Of a stretch of 34,388 nt of DNA, positions 24,045-31,223 are shown piece after piece. The stretch comes from Ruaniaceae bacterium KH17. Lineage in GTDB: Bacteria > Actinomycetota > Actinomycetes > Actinomycetales > Actinomycetaceae. The DNA is taken from NCBI GenBank assembly GCA_900199505.1, contig FZQV01000029.1, positions 1-34,388 on the forward strand, in the 5' to 3' direction. The stretch's first letter is position 1. Each line of letters opens with the position of its first letter. The notes under the pieces are model-generated. The model searched no databases and was not told the DNA's origin. It was given only the letters and a program-made list of their open reading frames with translations. The position numbers and the translations under genes are program-made.

Positions 24045-24386
24045 TCAGTTCCAAACGACGAAGGCATCGTTTCGGTAGTAGAAGTCCAGCGCCTCCAGGA
24101 GCTGGTCAATAGACGCCCCTGGTCTTTGTTGCAGCGCGTTTGAGACGATGCCCTGTACTGTCTGCATGCCTAGGACGTAGTCAAATCCGAGCGCTGTGGC
24201 TTCTGCGGGAATGTCTGAGTCTTCTTCAACATCGTCCACATCCCAGATGAGCACCGGCATAGCAAGGTCGAATGCGCGGTCTGGGTGCGCGTACAGAGCG
24301 TAATCCCAAGGGAAGCGCTCCGGATCACGCAGCACCTCGCCGAGTAAAGTCTGGATCTCAGCGGCCACGTATCCAACGTACTGCAC
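24045..24386 (-). CDS. DUF7716-like small protein
   Basis: This protein of about 113 residues has the pattern LLGEVLRDPERFPWDYALY, then a D-D-E-D acidic turn, VQGIVSNALQQRPGA and LLEALDFYYRNDAFVVW at the C-terminus. It resembles DUF7716 proteins, small soluble proteins often seen near polymorphic toxins and thought to include immunity-type proteins. No neighbouring toxin is visible here. GTG at 24386 is used as start; GTG at 24368 is equally possible, and neither has a strong ribosome site. The longer frame to 24500 lies antisense to the next gene and is unlikely. Confidence 0.58.
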   Translation of the reverse strand: MQYVGYVAAEIQTLLGEVLRDPERFPWDYALYAHPDRAFDLAMPVLIWDVDDVEEDSDIPAEATALGFDYVLGMQTVQGIVSNALQQRPGASIDQLLEALDFYYRNDAFVVWN

Positions 24387-24466
24387 CGTGGACGTTGCTG
24401 CACACCTTGTGGGCGACCCTGTTTCGTCTGCCGCCAACCTGGCGGTTCTACCGCAAGGAGCACGCT

Positions 24467-24790
24467 GTGTTTGAACTCGCCTCACCGTTGATGGAAGCAT
24501 CCGCCGCCCTGGTGCCGCTGAACATCGACATCACACCGAACGACTCTGGACTACCTGGCATCGGGCAATTGCAAACCATCGTCGGTGCAGTCATGACAGT
24601 TGGTCTGATCCTGAGCGTGCTCGCCCTCATTTTGTCGGCGATCGTCTGGGGATTCGGATCGAACTCCTCAAACCCACACCTGGCGTCGCGCGGCAAGGTC
24701 GGCGTTCTTGTCTCCTGCGGTGCCGCAGTTCTGTGTGGCGCGGCCGTGACTCTGATCAATTTCTTCTGGGCCGTCGGCCAGCAGGTCTGA
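24467..24790 (+). CDS. DUF6112-like conjugative-element membrane protein
   Basis: This 107-residue protein has a short extracytoplasmic N-terminus (NIDITPNDSGLPGIGQLQ) and two membrane segments, at about residues 36-62 and 75-100. It resembles the small two-span DUF6112 proteins of actinobacterial integrative conjugative elements, probable parts of the type IV secretion channel. The start is GTG at 24467 with AAGGAG six bases upstream. It is followed 34 bases later by the stub of a TrbL-like gene, the usual order in such elements. No other transfer gene is present, so this is a relic even though the frame is whole. Confidence 0.68.
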   Translation: MFELASPLMEASAALVPLNIDITPNDSGLPGIGQLQTIVGAVMTVGLILSVLALILSAIVWGFGSNSSNPHLASRGKVGVLVSCGAAVLCGAAVTLINFFWAVGQQV

Positions 24791-24824
24791 CCCGCACTCA
24801 TCACTAACCCGAAGGGGGCATCAG

Positions 24825-25016
24825 ATGAGTGTGTGCGACATTCCCGCCATCTCAGCAGTCTGCGAAACCGCCGGTGAAGCGGCGGCGACTCTCGTCTCGG
24901 CGCCATTCGACTGGCTCGCGACTCTCGGCCGCGCCGTCGGGCTTGGGATCAGCAGGAGGCGTGGGGCCAAGAGATCCATCACGGCCCCGCCGAGCGCGGA
25001 GACCTCGCGCAATTAG
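24825..25016 (+). pseudogene. TrbL-like conjugation protein, N-terminal stub
   Basis: ATG 24825, with a GGGGG ribosome site, starts MSVCDIPAISAVCETAGEAA and then SAPFDWLA, the N-terminus of large multi-span TrbL/VirB6-like membrane proteins of actinobacterial conjugative elements. After about 37 codons homology ends at 24933. There the sequence changes to one resembling the 3' end of the arsenite permease gene on the other strand. The frame continues by chance to 25016. It is a truncated relic. Confidence 0.6.
24933..24985 (-). pseudogene. 3'-end remnant of an arsenite permease gene
   Basis: The minus strand reads APRLLLIPSPTA, matching the IPRLLPIPSPTA end of the permease at 26283. CGCCGTCGGGCTTGGGAT is shared at DNA level. 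The fragment abuts the TrbL-like stub and marks a recombination junction. Only about 17 codons are recognisable. Confidence 0.45.
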
Positions 25017-25065
25017 CCTGGGACGTGCACCGAGACAGTGCAATCCCGGCGTGAGGCACAGGAGG

Positions 25066-25074
25066 TTATCCACA
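25066..25074 (+). other. DnaA-box-like TTATCCACA
   Basis: TTATCCACA followed by GG lies in the gene-free stretch 25017-25210. The same 11 bases occur at 23684, 27487 and, inverted, 32296. The stretch also carries the vapB promoter and nothing else recognised. Confidence 0.4.
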
Positions 25075-25175
25075 GGTTAGCAATTTCGTGGTGGCGCCTG
25101 GAACCTGCACAAGCCATACTCGCGTCATGACGGGCACTCGCACTAGACCTCGACACACCACGTCGCCTTACGCTA

Positions 25176-25204
25176 TTGCTAGGTATGACACTGGCGAATA
25201 TTCT
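25176..25204 (+). promoter_or_regulatory. promoter of the first vapBC module, leaderless
   Basis: TTGCTA (25176-25181), a 17-base spacer and TATTCT (25199-25204) end exactly 6 bases before the ATG at 25211. Transcription would begin at or next to the A of the start codon. No ribosome site is present. Confidence 0.6.
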
Positions 25205-25210
25205 TACATT

Positions 25211-25465
25211 ATGTCTACGTATACCACGATGACTTCGAAGGGTCAGATCACGATTCCTGCGGAAGCGCGGAAGAAACTTGGCCTGCGCCCGGGGCAGAAA
25301 CTCTCTGTCCGCGTCGAAGGCGATCGCTTGGTAATTGATCCCCCGCGGAGCATAGAGGATGTCCGCGAGCGGATCCGGGCCGAACGGACGGCGGATCCGA
25401 GCGCGATCCCACACGCAGGCGATGGCTGGGAAGCTCGGATGGACGATTACCGTGCCAGCCGTTGA
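25211..25465 (+). CDS. AbrB/MazE-fold antitoxin (VapB type)
   Basis: This 84-residue protein begins MSTYTTMTSKGQITIPAEAR and then KKLGLRPGQKLSVRVEGDRLVI, the SpoVT/AbrB swapped-hairpin DNA-binding domain. The C-terminal 30 residues are charged and would wrap the toxin. It overlaps the downstream PIN toxin by 14 bases, the normal antitoxin-first arrangement. The antitoxin should neutralise VapC and repress its own promoter. The start follows from family alignment and the leaderless promoter; longer upstream frames are unlikely. Confidence 0.85.
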   Translation: MSTYTTMTSKGQITIPAEARKKLGLRPGQKLSVRVEGDRLVIDPPRSIEDVRERIRAERTADPSAIPHAGDGWEARMDDYRASR

Positions 25466-25835
25466 CACAAACACTCTGCTTCGCTGGATCTTGGACGACG
25501 TCCCAGAACAGACCGCGCGCGTTGACCGGCTACTCGCCTCTCAGGACCAGCTGGTGGTGGACGACGCCGTCATCATTGAGTCGGTCTTCGTTCTTGAACG
25601 CGTCGTTGGCTTAGGCAGGAGTGTGATCGCCGAAGCAATCGAGTGCGTTATCGCTGAGGCGCGGTTCGGGTTGGATCGCGCGCACTGGGCGCGGGTGCTC
25701 GATGACTACGTTGACCATCCGGCCCTCTCGATCGCCGACACGCATCTCGCGCACCGCGCGCAGGAGCGCGGTGAGACCCTCTACACGTTCGATAAGAAGC
25801 TCGCGAAGCAACTGGGTTCGGTCCAGCTGGCGTAG
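25452..25835 (+). CDS. PIN-domain toxin (VapC type)
   Basis: This PIN ribonuclease of about 127 residues starts at the GTG at 25452 (VPAVDTNTLLRWILDD). Acidic active-site residues are visible: D in VDTNTLL, E in IIESVFVLERV, D in SIADTHLA and D in YTFDKKLAKQ. These bind the metal ions that cleave RNA, commonly initiator tRNA or rRNA in VapC enzymes. It overlaps the antitoxin gene by 14 bases and has only a weak ribosome site, so translation is probably coupled. The length is normal and the gene looks intact. Confidence 0.85.
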   Translation: MPAVDTNTLLRWILDDVPEQTARVDRLLASQDQLVVDDAVIIESVFVLERVVGLGRSVIAEAIECVIAEARFGLDRAHWARVLDDYVDHPALSIADTHLAHRAQERGETLYTFDKKLAKQLGSVQLA

Positions 25836-25906
25836 CTTGGCTTAGTTCGCGGCTGGCGCGACCGCGAACCCACGACCACCCTGTGACGAACAAGGAACGA
25901 ACCGAT

Positions 25907-26135
25907 ATGAGCGAGATCATCTACCGGCCCTACCAGGAATCCGACGCCGGAGACATCAAGCAGATCATCAACGAGGCGTTCTACATCCACCGCTATGTCA
26001 CCGGCGTGCTCTTACGGCTTCTACGAGAACCAAGGCATGCAGCGCGCCTCCGCAGAGGACATGACTCTGGTCCTCGACAGCGGGCATCACCACGAGAACC
26101 TGGGCGTCTACCTCTACACCGGAACCACGAACTGA
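25907..26135 (+). pseudogene. GNAT acetyltransferase with internal deletion and frameshift
   Basis: ATG 25907, with AAGGAA upstream, starts MSEIIYRPYQESDAGDIKQI and reaches YIHRYVTG, a GNAT N-terminus. About 35 codons in, the homology jumps to a different frame reading YGFYENQGMQRASAEDMTLV and ending YLYTGTTN at 26135, the typical GNAT C-terminus. The acetyl-CoA-binding core between them is deleted, so the gene cannot encode an active enzyme. The gap 26136-26282 shows nothing recognisable. Confidence 0.75.
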
Positions 26136-26282
26136 CCTCGCGCCTAGTCAACGAACAAACCACATTTGATCGAGTCACGACTACCCGAAGTCAGATAGCG
26201 GCACTCCCGGACGCCACCTCGTCACCGCAGACGTTCGCGCCGACGATCCCAGCTTCGCAGCACCGTGCCAGCGCAGGTGAGG

Positions 26283-27275
26283 CTACGCCGTCGGGCTTGG
26301 GATTGGCAGGAGGCGCGGGATCAAGCGGACGAAGATGACCATCACGATGAGCTCCACGAGAGTCTGCGTGACCACCACAAGCGGGGCGAGGCCGAAGGCC
26401 GCGGGTAGGGCTAGCACCAGCGGGAGGACGACGAGGGAGTTGCGAGTGACGCCGCTGAACACGACCGCCCGCTGCCCCGGCACGTCGAGCCTCGCAAGCC
26501 GGCCCGCCGCTACGCCGATCGGTACCATGATCGCGGCGAAGAGGACGTAGACGGGGATCACGAGCAGCAGGGACCCGAGCCGCGCGTTCACGCCTGCGAT
26601 CTGGGAGGCGACGACGACGCCGAGGGTCAGCATCATGAGCGGCACCATCGCACCCGTGACGGCGGCCTCCAGCCTCCTCCCCCATTCGGTGCGAGCAGCC
26701 GCCACCTGGGTGAGCACCGCCACGGTGAGAGGCAACACGATCAGGAAGAAGAATGCCTCCACAAACGGGGCGAGATCTACCGTGGCGACGAACTCGGCTC
26801 CCGCGAACGCCCGCAGGTAGAGCGGGAGCAGCAGCATCTGGGCGAGCATCAGGAGCGGGGCCGCGGCCAGGAGCCGGTCCTTCGCGCCGCCCGCGATGCC
26901 CGTGAAGACGATGACGTAATCCACGCAGGGCGTGAGCAGCACGAACAGCACCCCCACCAACAACACCTGATCGTGCGCCACGATCCGCGACAACCCCCAC
27001 ACCACGATCGGCACGAGCACGAAGTTCACTGCCAGGATCGTTGCGAGGAATCGCCCGTCACGCGCCGCCCTGCCGATCTGCCGGAACGGCACGCCCAGGA
27101 ACGTCGCATACAGCAGCACTCCCAGCACCGGGTTGATCGCGTGCTCGGCCGCGCGTGCGACCACCGGGGATGCGAGGCCGGCGCACACGCCGACGGCGAT
27201 CGCCGCCAGGTAGAGCGGCACCTGGAGACGCTCCATCCACTCGACCTTGGCTCGCACGGTTACATCATCGCCCAT
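26283..27275 (-). CDS. arsenite efflux permease, BASS/ACR3-type
   Basis: This 330-residue, roughly ten-span membrane protein belongs to the bile-acid/arsenite permease superfamily. It is closest to actinobacterial arsenic resistance proteins. The signature stretch LLTPCVDYVIVFTG holds the membrane cysteine typical of arsenite permeases, followed by AAPLLMLAQMLLLPLYL. It would export arsenite. The start is ATG at 27275 (MGDDVTVRAKVEW) without a clear ribosome site; an internal ATG six codons before the first span is possible. No arsR or arsC adjoins it. Upstream sequence is a racemase fragment, so its original promoter may have been lost. High GC contrasts with the BREX region. Confidence 0.8.
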   Translation of the reverse strand: MGDDVTVRAKVEWMERLQVPLYLAAIAVGVCAGLASPVVARAAEHAINPVLGVLLYATFLGVPFRQIGRAARDGRFLATILAVNFVLVPIVVWGLSRIVAHDQVLLVGVLFVLLTPCVDYVIVFTGIAGGAKDRLLAAAPLLMLAQMLLLPLYLRAFAGAEFVATVDLAPFVEAFFFLIVLPLTVAVLTQVAAARTEWGRRLEAAVTGAMVPLMMLTLGVVVASQIAGVNARLGSLLLVIPVYVLFAAIMVPIGVAAGRLARLDVPGQRAVVFSGVTRNSLVVLPLVLALPAAFGLAPLVVVTQTLVELIVMVIFVRLIPRLLPIPSPTA

Positions 27276-27309
27276 GAGTTCAAGGTCGATCAGTGCCAGA
27301 GGCGAGACT

Positions 27310-27482
27310 TCGCCGACCAGGTCTTCCCCTCGGCGCCCGCGTCCACGAGTCCGCGATAACCTCGCGATAGGCCCGGCGAGACTCCTCCGTGACGACGCCT
27401 CGGACGAGTTCCTCATAGATGGCGTTGTGGACGGTGGCACGGCCGGCGTCGTCGGGAAGAATCGATTGAATCCCGTGCGCGG
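27310..27482 (-). pseudogene. aspartate/glutamate racemase, middle fragment
   Basis: The minus strand reads AHGIQSILPDDAGRATVHNA, then IYEELVRGVVTEESRRAYREVIA, the central part of the racemase family. It then shifts frame at a LVDAGAEG-encoding sequence shared with the C-terminal fragment at 22642-22836, where homology ends. It has no start and no catalytic cysteine. Confidence 0.72.
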
Positions 27483-27483
27483 C

Positions 27484-27558
27484 CAGTTATCCACAGGTCT
27501 GAAAATGCGCGTTGCCTGCACAGCGCCACGTGCCGTTCACTAGGCAGACGAGCACGCA
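27484..27558 (+). repeat. 75-bp direct repeat, right copy
   Basis: This is the partner of 23681-23755, differing at one position (C for T in CAGGTCTG). It contains TTATCCACA at 27487-27495 and directly adjoins the racemase middle fragment. Confidence 0.85.
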
Positions 27559-27632
27559 TGTGCTGGGTCAATGCGATGAGGAGGACTGAATGGGCACCCT
27601 GGCAGCACGACGTCGGGCCGGGAATCAGCCTC

Positions 27633-27661
27633 TCGAACGGGGAGGCAATACCGGCTATACT
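27633..27661 (+). promoter_or_regulatory. promoter of the second vapBC module, leaderless
   Basis: TCGAAC (27633-27638), 17 bases, then TATACT (27656-27661), ending 6 bases before the ATG at 27668. An alternative in-frame ATG at 27590 has a good GAGGAGG ribosome site and would add 26 residues not expected for the family. Confidence 0.5.
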
Positions 27662-27667
27662 CGCGCC

Positions 27668-27901
27668 ATGGCGAAAGTGATGATCTCTCTCCCCGACGAT
27701 CTCCTGCGCGCCATCGATCGCGAGGCGGAACGCCGATCAACCACACGCAGCGGATACATCCGTTCGCTCGTAGAGGATGAGTTCGCGCAGCGGAGCAGAG
27801 CACGGGCGGCCGGCATCGCCGAACTGCGCAAGAGAGACGGCGGCCCAACTCCCCACGGCGGGAACGTGGCCGAACTCGTCAAGGCGAATCGACCAAACTG
27901 A
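27668..27901 (+). CDS. ribbon-helix-helix antitoxin (VapB/CopG type)
   Basis: This 77-residue protein starts MAKVMISLPDDLLRAIDREA and continues RRSTTRSGYIRSLVEDEF, a clear ribbon-helix-helix DNA-binding fold. The basic C-terminal tail should contact the toxin. Its stop overlaps the ATG of the PIN toxin (TGATG), so the pair is translated together. It should neutralise the toxin and repress the operon. An alternative upstream ATG at 27590 is in frame, but the promoter just before 27668 argues for the shorter form. Confidence 0.83.
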   Translation: MAKVMISLPDDLLRAIDREAERRSTTRSGYIRSLVEDEFAQRSRARAAGIAELRKRDGGPTPHGGNVAELVKANRPN

Positions 27902-28317
27902 TGGGTAGCCTGTTTCTTGACGCCAGCGTCATCCTCGCAAGCGAGGATCCATCCGACTCTGAGTTTGCGGCGGCTGCGCAACTGGTGGAAGGCACAACCA
28001 GCATTGCGACACTTGATCTCGCCTATTACGAAACCAGCAATGTTGCCACCCGGTCCTGGCAGAACCCGAGCGCAGCCAGCCGCATGATCGGTCTCATCGA
28101 ATGGATCGGTCGAGATGGCGGCGTGATTCAGGCCGACAGACCGCTTGCCCACGCGACAACAGCAATCGCTCTCGAGCACGGCATCACCACCTACGACGCA
28201 GCCTACGTCGCAGCCGCACGTTCCATTGGGGCCCAGCTCGTGAGCTGCGACATCCGCGACCTCGTCTCAAAGGGCCTGGCCATCCTGCCATCGGACGTCG
28301 TTGCATCTGCGCAGTAG
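27901..28317 (+). CDS. PIN-domain toxin (VapC type)
   Basis: This 138-residue PIN ribonuclease begins MGSLFLDASVILASEDPSDS. The acidic residues expected at the active site are D in FLDAS, E in YYETSNV, D in YDAAYVAAA and D in SCDIRDLV. It forms a module with the ribbon-helix-helix antitoxin, whose stop codon overlaps its start. The sequence is unlike the first VapC in the window, so the two modules were acquired separately. It appears intact and of normal length. Confidence 0.84.
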   Translation: MGSLFLDASVILASEDPSDSEFAAAAQLVEGTTSIATLDLAYYETSNVATRSWQNPSAASRMIGLIEWIGRDGGVIQADRPLAHATTAIALEHGITTYDAAYVAAARSIGAQLVSCDIRDLVSKGLAILPSDVVASAQ

Positions 28318-28359
28318 CTATCACGCGCGACGTGTCGATCCATTCGGTCGAGGGCGCAC

Positions 28360-28485
28360 CTAACCACGTAGCTGGAGGGTGGCGCGGTCGGCGGCGTCGG
28401 GGATGATCGCAGTAAGGCCGTGCTCGGCGAGGCGGTCCCGAACGCCTGCTCCATCGTGAACGCCGTGCCCATGATCCGAACTCGC
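28360..28485 (-). pseudogene. aspartate/glutamate racemase, frameshifted fragment
   Basis: The minus strand reads IMGTAFTMEQAF, then after a frameshift DRLAEHGLTAIIPDAADRAT and a stop at 28360. This is the family's GT-FTMEQ-F region followed by the P-D segment. It overlaps, in protein terms, the start of the middle fragment at 27482 but differs in sequence, so it comes from a second racemase gene. The rest of 28318-28516 shows nothing else. Confidence 0.65.
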
Positions 28486-28517
28486 ACAACATCCACTCAT
28501 TGGTCACCGCCTACTGT

Positions 28518-28539
28518 ATAGTCACTGAATGCTGACTAT
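28518..28539. promoter_or_regulatory. operator and leaderless promoter of the CmtR-like gene
   Basis: ATAGTCA and TGACTAT form a perfect 7-bp inverted repeat around 8 bases and include the start codon (28529). The -10 box TATAGT (28517-28522) lies 6 bases before the ATG and overlaps the left arm. A bound repressor would block RNA polymerase directly, as expected for ArsR-family autoregulation. Confidence 0.6.
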
Positions 28540-28888
28540 TGCTTCACGGACGGACGCGATGAACCGGCTTGGGCGAGCGATGGCGGATCCGACGCGGTCG
28601 CGGATCTTGCTCTCGCTGCTCGACTCCCCCGGATATCCCGCGCAGCTCGCGCGGGAGCTCGGGCTGACGCGGACTAACGTCTCGAATCACTTAGCGTGCC
28701 TGCGCGGGTGCGGGATCGTCGTCGGCGAAGCGGAGGGGCGGCAGACGCGCTACGAGATCGCCGACCCCCACCTCACCGCCGCGCTCACCGCGCTCGTGGA
28801 TGTGACGCTCGCCGTGGATGAGAACGTGCCATGCATCGACCCGACCTGCACCGTGCCCGGCTGCTGCACCCCGGGAGACGCCGAATGA
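28529..28888 (+). CDS. CmtR-like ArsR-family metal-sensing repressor
   Basis: This 119-residue winged-helix repressor aligns along its whole length with mycobacterial CmtR: RLGRAMADPTRSRILLSLLD, LGLTRTNVSNHLACLRGCG and the LAVDENVPC region. The two cysteines in LACLRGC and a third in VPC match the Cd/Pb ligands known from CmtR (Cys57, Cys61, Cys102). Metal binding should release it from the operator overlapping its own start. The C-terminal tail has three further cysteines (CTVPGCC). Its stop overlaps the ATG of the cation transporter (ATGA), so it very probably controls that gene. Confidence 0.88.
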   Translation: MLTIASRTDAMNRLGRAMADPTRSRILLSLLDSPGYPAQLARELGLTRTNVSNHLACLRGCGIVVGEAEGRQTRYEIADPHLTAALTALVDVTLAVDENVPCIDPTCTVPGCCTPGDAE

Positions 28889-29604
28889 CCGCGGCCACCC
28901 TCTCCCCCACCCGCAAGGCGGTATTGCAGCGGCGGATCCGGATCGTCGTGGGCATCACCATCACCTGGAACGTGATTGAAGCCGCGGTGGCGCTGACCGC
29001 CGGGAAGATCGCATCCTCCGCGGCACTGATCGGGTTCGGGCTCGACTCGATCGTGGAGGTCCTCTCCGCCGCCGCCGTGGCATGGCAGTTCACCTCCCCC
29101 TTCCCTGAGAAGCGCGAGCGGATCGCGCTGCGTGTGATCGCCGTGTCCTTCTTCGCGCTCGCCGCATACGTGACCGTGGAGGCGCTCCTTTCACTGTTTG
29201 GGCTGCGCGAGCCGGAGCACTCCACCGTGGGGATCGTGCTCGCCGCGCTGAGCCTCGCGGTGATGCCGTTCCTCTCCTGGTTCGAGCGCCGAACTGGCCG
29301 TGAGCTCGGCTCCGCCTCCGCCGTGGCCGACTCCAAGCAGACCCTGATCTGCAGCTACCTCTCCGCCGCGCTACTCGTGGGGCTCGTGCTGAACTCGTGG
29401 CTCGGGTGGGCGTGGGCCGATTCGGTTGCCGCGCTCGTGATCGCCGGGTTTGCGGTGCGCGAGGGGATCGAAGCCTGGCGCGGAGATGCGTGCCGCGCGG
29501 TGCCCGCCTCCGTGCTCACCGGGGAACGCTCGGCTGAGGCGCACTACGACGACGCGTGCTGCGCCGGCGAAGCGGCGGGTGCTGAAACCGCGGCGTCAAG
29601 ATAG
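28885..29604 (+). CDS. cation-efflux (CDF-like) membrane transporter
   Basis: This 239-residue protein with about six membrane spans belongs to the cation-efflux group. Polar motifs inside spans include GFGLDSIVEVL and, later, ASAVADSKQTLICSYLSAA and WAWADSVAALVIAG, which would line the metal path. It starts at the ATG at 28885, overlapping the regulator's stop, so the two are one operon and Cd/Pb/Zn export is the natural inference. The C-terminus has D-D-A-C-C, a possible metal-binding tail. A 217-bp near-copy of its 3' end lies at 31224-31440. 29605-29785 holds no gene that I can see. Confidence 0.82.
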   Translation: MTAATLSPTRKAVLQRRIRIVVGITITWNVIEAAVALTAGKIASSAALIGFGLDSIVEVLSAAAVAWQFTSPFPEKRERIALRVIAVSFFALAAYVTVEALLSLFGLREPEHSTVGIVLAALSLAVMPFLSWFERRTGRELGSASAVADSKQTLICSYLSAALLVGLVLNSWLGWAWADSVAALVIAGFAVREGIEAWRGDACRAVPASVLTGERSAEAHYDDACCAGEAAGAETAASR

Positions 29605-29785
29605 TTCCAGGGCGCCCCCGCACTGGCGGCGCATGCGCCCTTAGCTACCCGGCGCATTGGCGGAACAGGTCGGATCGCGCGAACCCTTCTCCCTCCCCCG
29701 CTCGCGACACATCCAGGCCCTGAGAACATGGCGCCGCCGACAAACCTATTCCCTAGCAGTCGCTGACAGGTTCACCAGCTCGAGA

Positions 29786-29821
29786 TGTCACAACACTACC
29801 GTTTTCGGTATAGTTGTGACA
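29786..29821. promoter_or_regulatory. AbiE operator palindrome and leaderless promoter
   Basis: Two 16-base arms beginning TGTCACAAC and ending CCG, identical at 14 of 16 positions, surround TTTT. The -10 box TATAGT (29809-29814) lies in the right arm, 6 bases before the ATG at 29821. AbiEi antitoxins are known to repress their own operon by binding inverted repeats, and this is the obvious site. Confidence 0.7.
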
Positions 29822-30363
29822 TGCGAACCGGTGTGAAGTACCGCGAGATCGTGCGTGAAATCGCGCACGACAACTACGGCTACGTGACAACACATGCAGC
29901 CGCCCGTGCCGACGTTCCCCCTGGCGAACTTCCAAAACTCGCAGCGCGCGGTGGACTGAAGAACATCGCTTACGGACTGTACCGAGTCACAGATATCCCA
30001 CCGACCCCTTATGACCAGTATGCAGAGGCGCTGCTTCGTATTGGTGAAGACGCGTACCTCCACGGGGAGTCTGTACTGGCATTGCACGGGCTCGCGGACG
30101 TGAACCCACGTCGCATCAAGATCGCTGTCCCTCGGCGTGCTCGACCGAAGCTCCCGCCCCATATCGAGCTGAACTCGACTCCGCCGGGCGGGCGTACGGT
30201 GCTCTATGAAGGTCTGAACTCGCAACCCGTTGCGGACGCCCTCCTCGAATGCCGAGGCCGCGTAGTCACCGAGCGGCTACAAGCGGCAGCGCGCCAGGCA
30301 CGTTCGGACGGCCTGCTGACCACCGGTGAGTGGAAACGCGTACGGAAGGAACTCTGGCCATGA
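29821..30363 (+). CDS. abiEi: AbiEi antitoxin
   Basis: This 180-residue protein has the AbiEi layout. An N-terminal winged-helix domain (IAHDNYGYVTTHAAARADVP, then LAARGGLKNIAYGLYRV) is followed by a C-terminal domain with LHGESVLALHGLADVNP and the VPRRARPKLP region. AbiEi is a transcriptional repressor and the antitoxin of the type IV AbiE abortive-infection module. It counters AbiEii without binding it directly. The ATG at 29821 is preceded by no ribosome site, matching the leaderless promoter. Its stop overlaps the AbiEii start (ATGA). Confidence 0.87.
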   Translation: MRTGVKYREIVREIAHDNYGYVTTHAAARADVPPGELPKLAARGGLKNIAYGLYRVTDIPPTPYDQYAEALLRIGEDAYLHGESVLALHGLADVNPRRIKIAVPRRARPKLPPHIELNSTPPGGRTVLYEGLNSQPVADALLECRGRVVTERLQAAARQARSDGLLTTGEWKRVRKELWP

Positions 30364-31184
30364 GCTATAGCGATCCGCCACCGAACGTTCGCTCTCTTGA
30401 ACAACGCATTCGCAATCTTGAGGACGGCGATCAGCTCTCCTCACGCCGGCGTATCGCAATGGCGTTGGTCGTCGTCGGGCAGATGCTCCCCGATGGCGCG
30501 GTGAAGGGTGGGAGTGCGATGGCCCTTCGGTTCGGTCGTGGAACACGATTCACGCAAGACCTTGACGCGGCCGGAGCTGGCTCACTGAAGCAGTTCCGCA
30601 GCGACTTCGAGGAGTCGCTTGCCAGAGGATGGTCAGGGTTCACGGGACGCCTCATTGAGAAGCAACCCCCAAGACCTGCCGGCGTTCCAACGGCGTACAT
30701 CATGCAGCCCTTCGAAGTGAAGCTCGATTATCGAGGCAAGTCCTGGTGCACAGTCAAGTTCGAGCTTGGCCACAACGAAATTGGTGACGCTGACATGCCG
30801 GAGTATCGGCTCGCTACTGACCTAGCTGAACTCTTTACTGAACTCGGATTCGAATCGCCACACCCGATCCCTGTGATGCGCACCGATCACCAGATCGCTC
30901 AGAAACTCCATGCGCTCTCATCGGAGGGAAGCGAGAGGGCGCATGACCTCGTGGATCTCCAGCTTCTCGAGAAGAGAGAGGACATAGACCTCGCACTAAC
31001 GCGGGCCACTTGCATACGACTCTTCGAATATAGGCGCCAGCAATCATGGCCCCCACGGATCGTCAGCGGAGAGCATTGGGACACCCTCTACTCGGAAGCC
31101 GCCGATGGACTCAACGTGCTCCCCGGCGTTGAGGAGGCAGTGCCCTGGGTGAATGAGCTCATCGATCGGATCGCAAGGAGTTGA
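30360..31184 (+). CDS. abiEii: AbiEii nucleotidyltransferase toxin
   Basis: This 274-residue protein is the AbiEii toxin, a DNA-polymerase-beta-fold nucleotidyltransferase that stops growth upon phage infection. The family motifs are in order: KGGSAMALRFGRGTRFTQDLD (motif I with the DLD acidic pair), VKLDYRG, MRTDHQIAQKLHAL with the conserved lysine, and RAHDLVDLQLL. It starts at the ATG at 30360, overlapping the antitoxin stop. The frame is intact to 31184. Members of the family transfer nucleotides to tRNA or bind GTP; the exact target here is not known. Confidence 0.88.
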   Translation: MSYSDPPPNVRSLEQRIRNLEDGDQLSSRRRIAMALVVVGQMLPDGAVKGGSAMALRFGRGTRFTQDLDAAGAGSLKQFRSDFEESLARGWSGFTGRLIEKQPPRPAGVPTAYIMQPFEVKLDYRGKSWCTVKFELGHNEIGDADMPEYRLATDLAELFTELGFESPHPIPVMRTDHQIAQKLHALSSEGSERAHDLVDLQLLEKREDIDLALTRATCIRLFEYRRQQSWPPRIVSGEHWDTLYSEAADGLNVLPGVEEAVPWVNELIDRIARS

Positions 31185-31223
31185 GCGGAGCGAATTATCC
31201 GCCACGCTCCCCGGGTGACTGGC

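Noticed and set aside
26191-27000. A 269-codon minus-strand frame inside the arsenite permease gene
   Set aside because: It is a GC-rich shadow in another frame of a clear ten-span membrane protein, with low-complexity G/R/A composition.
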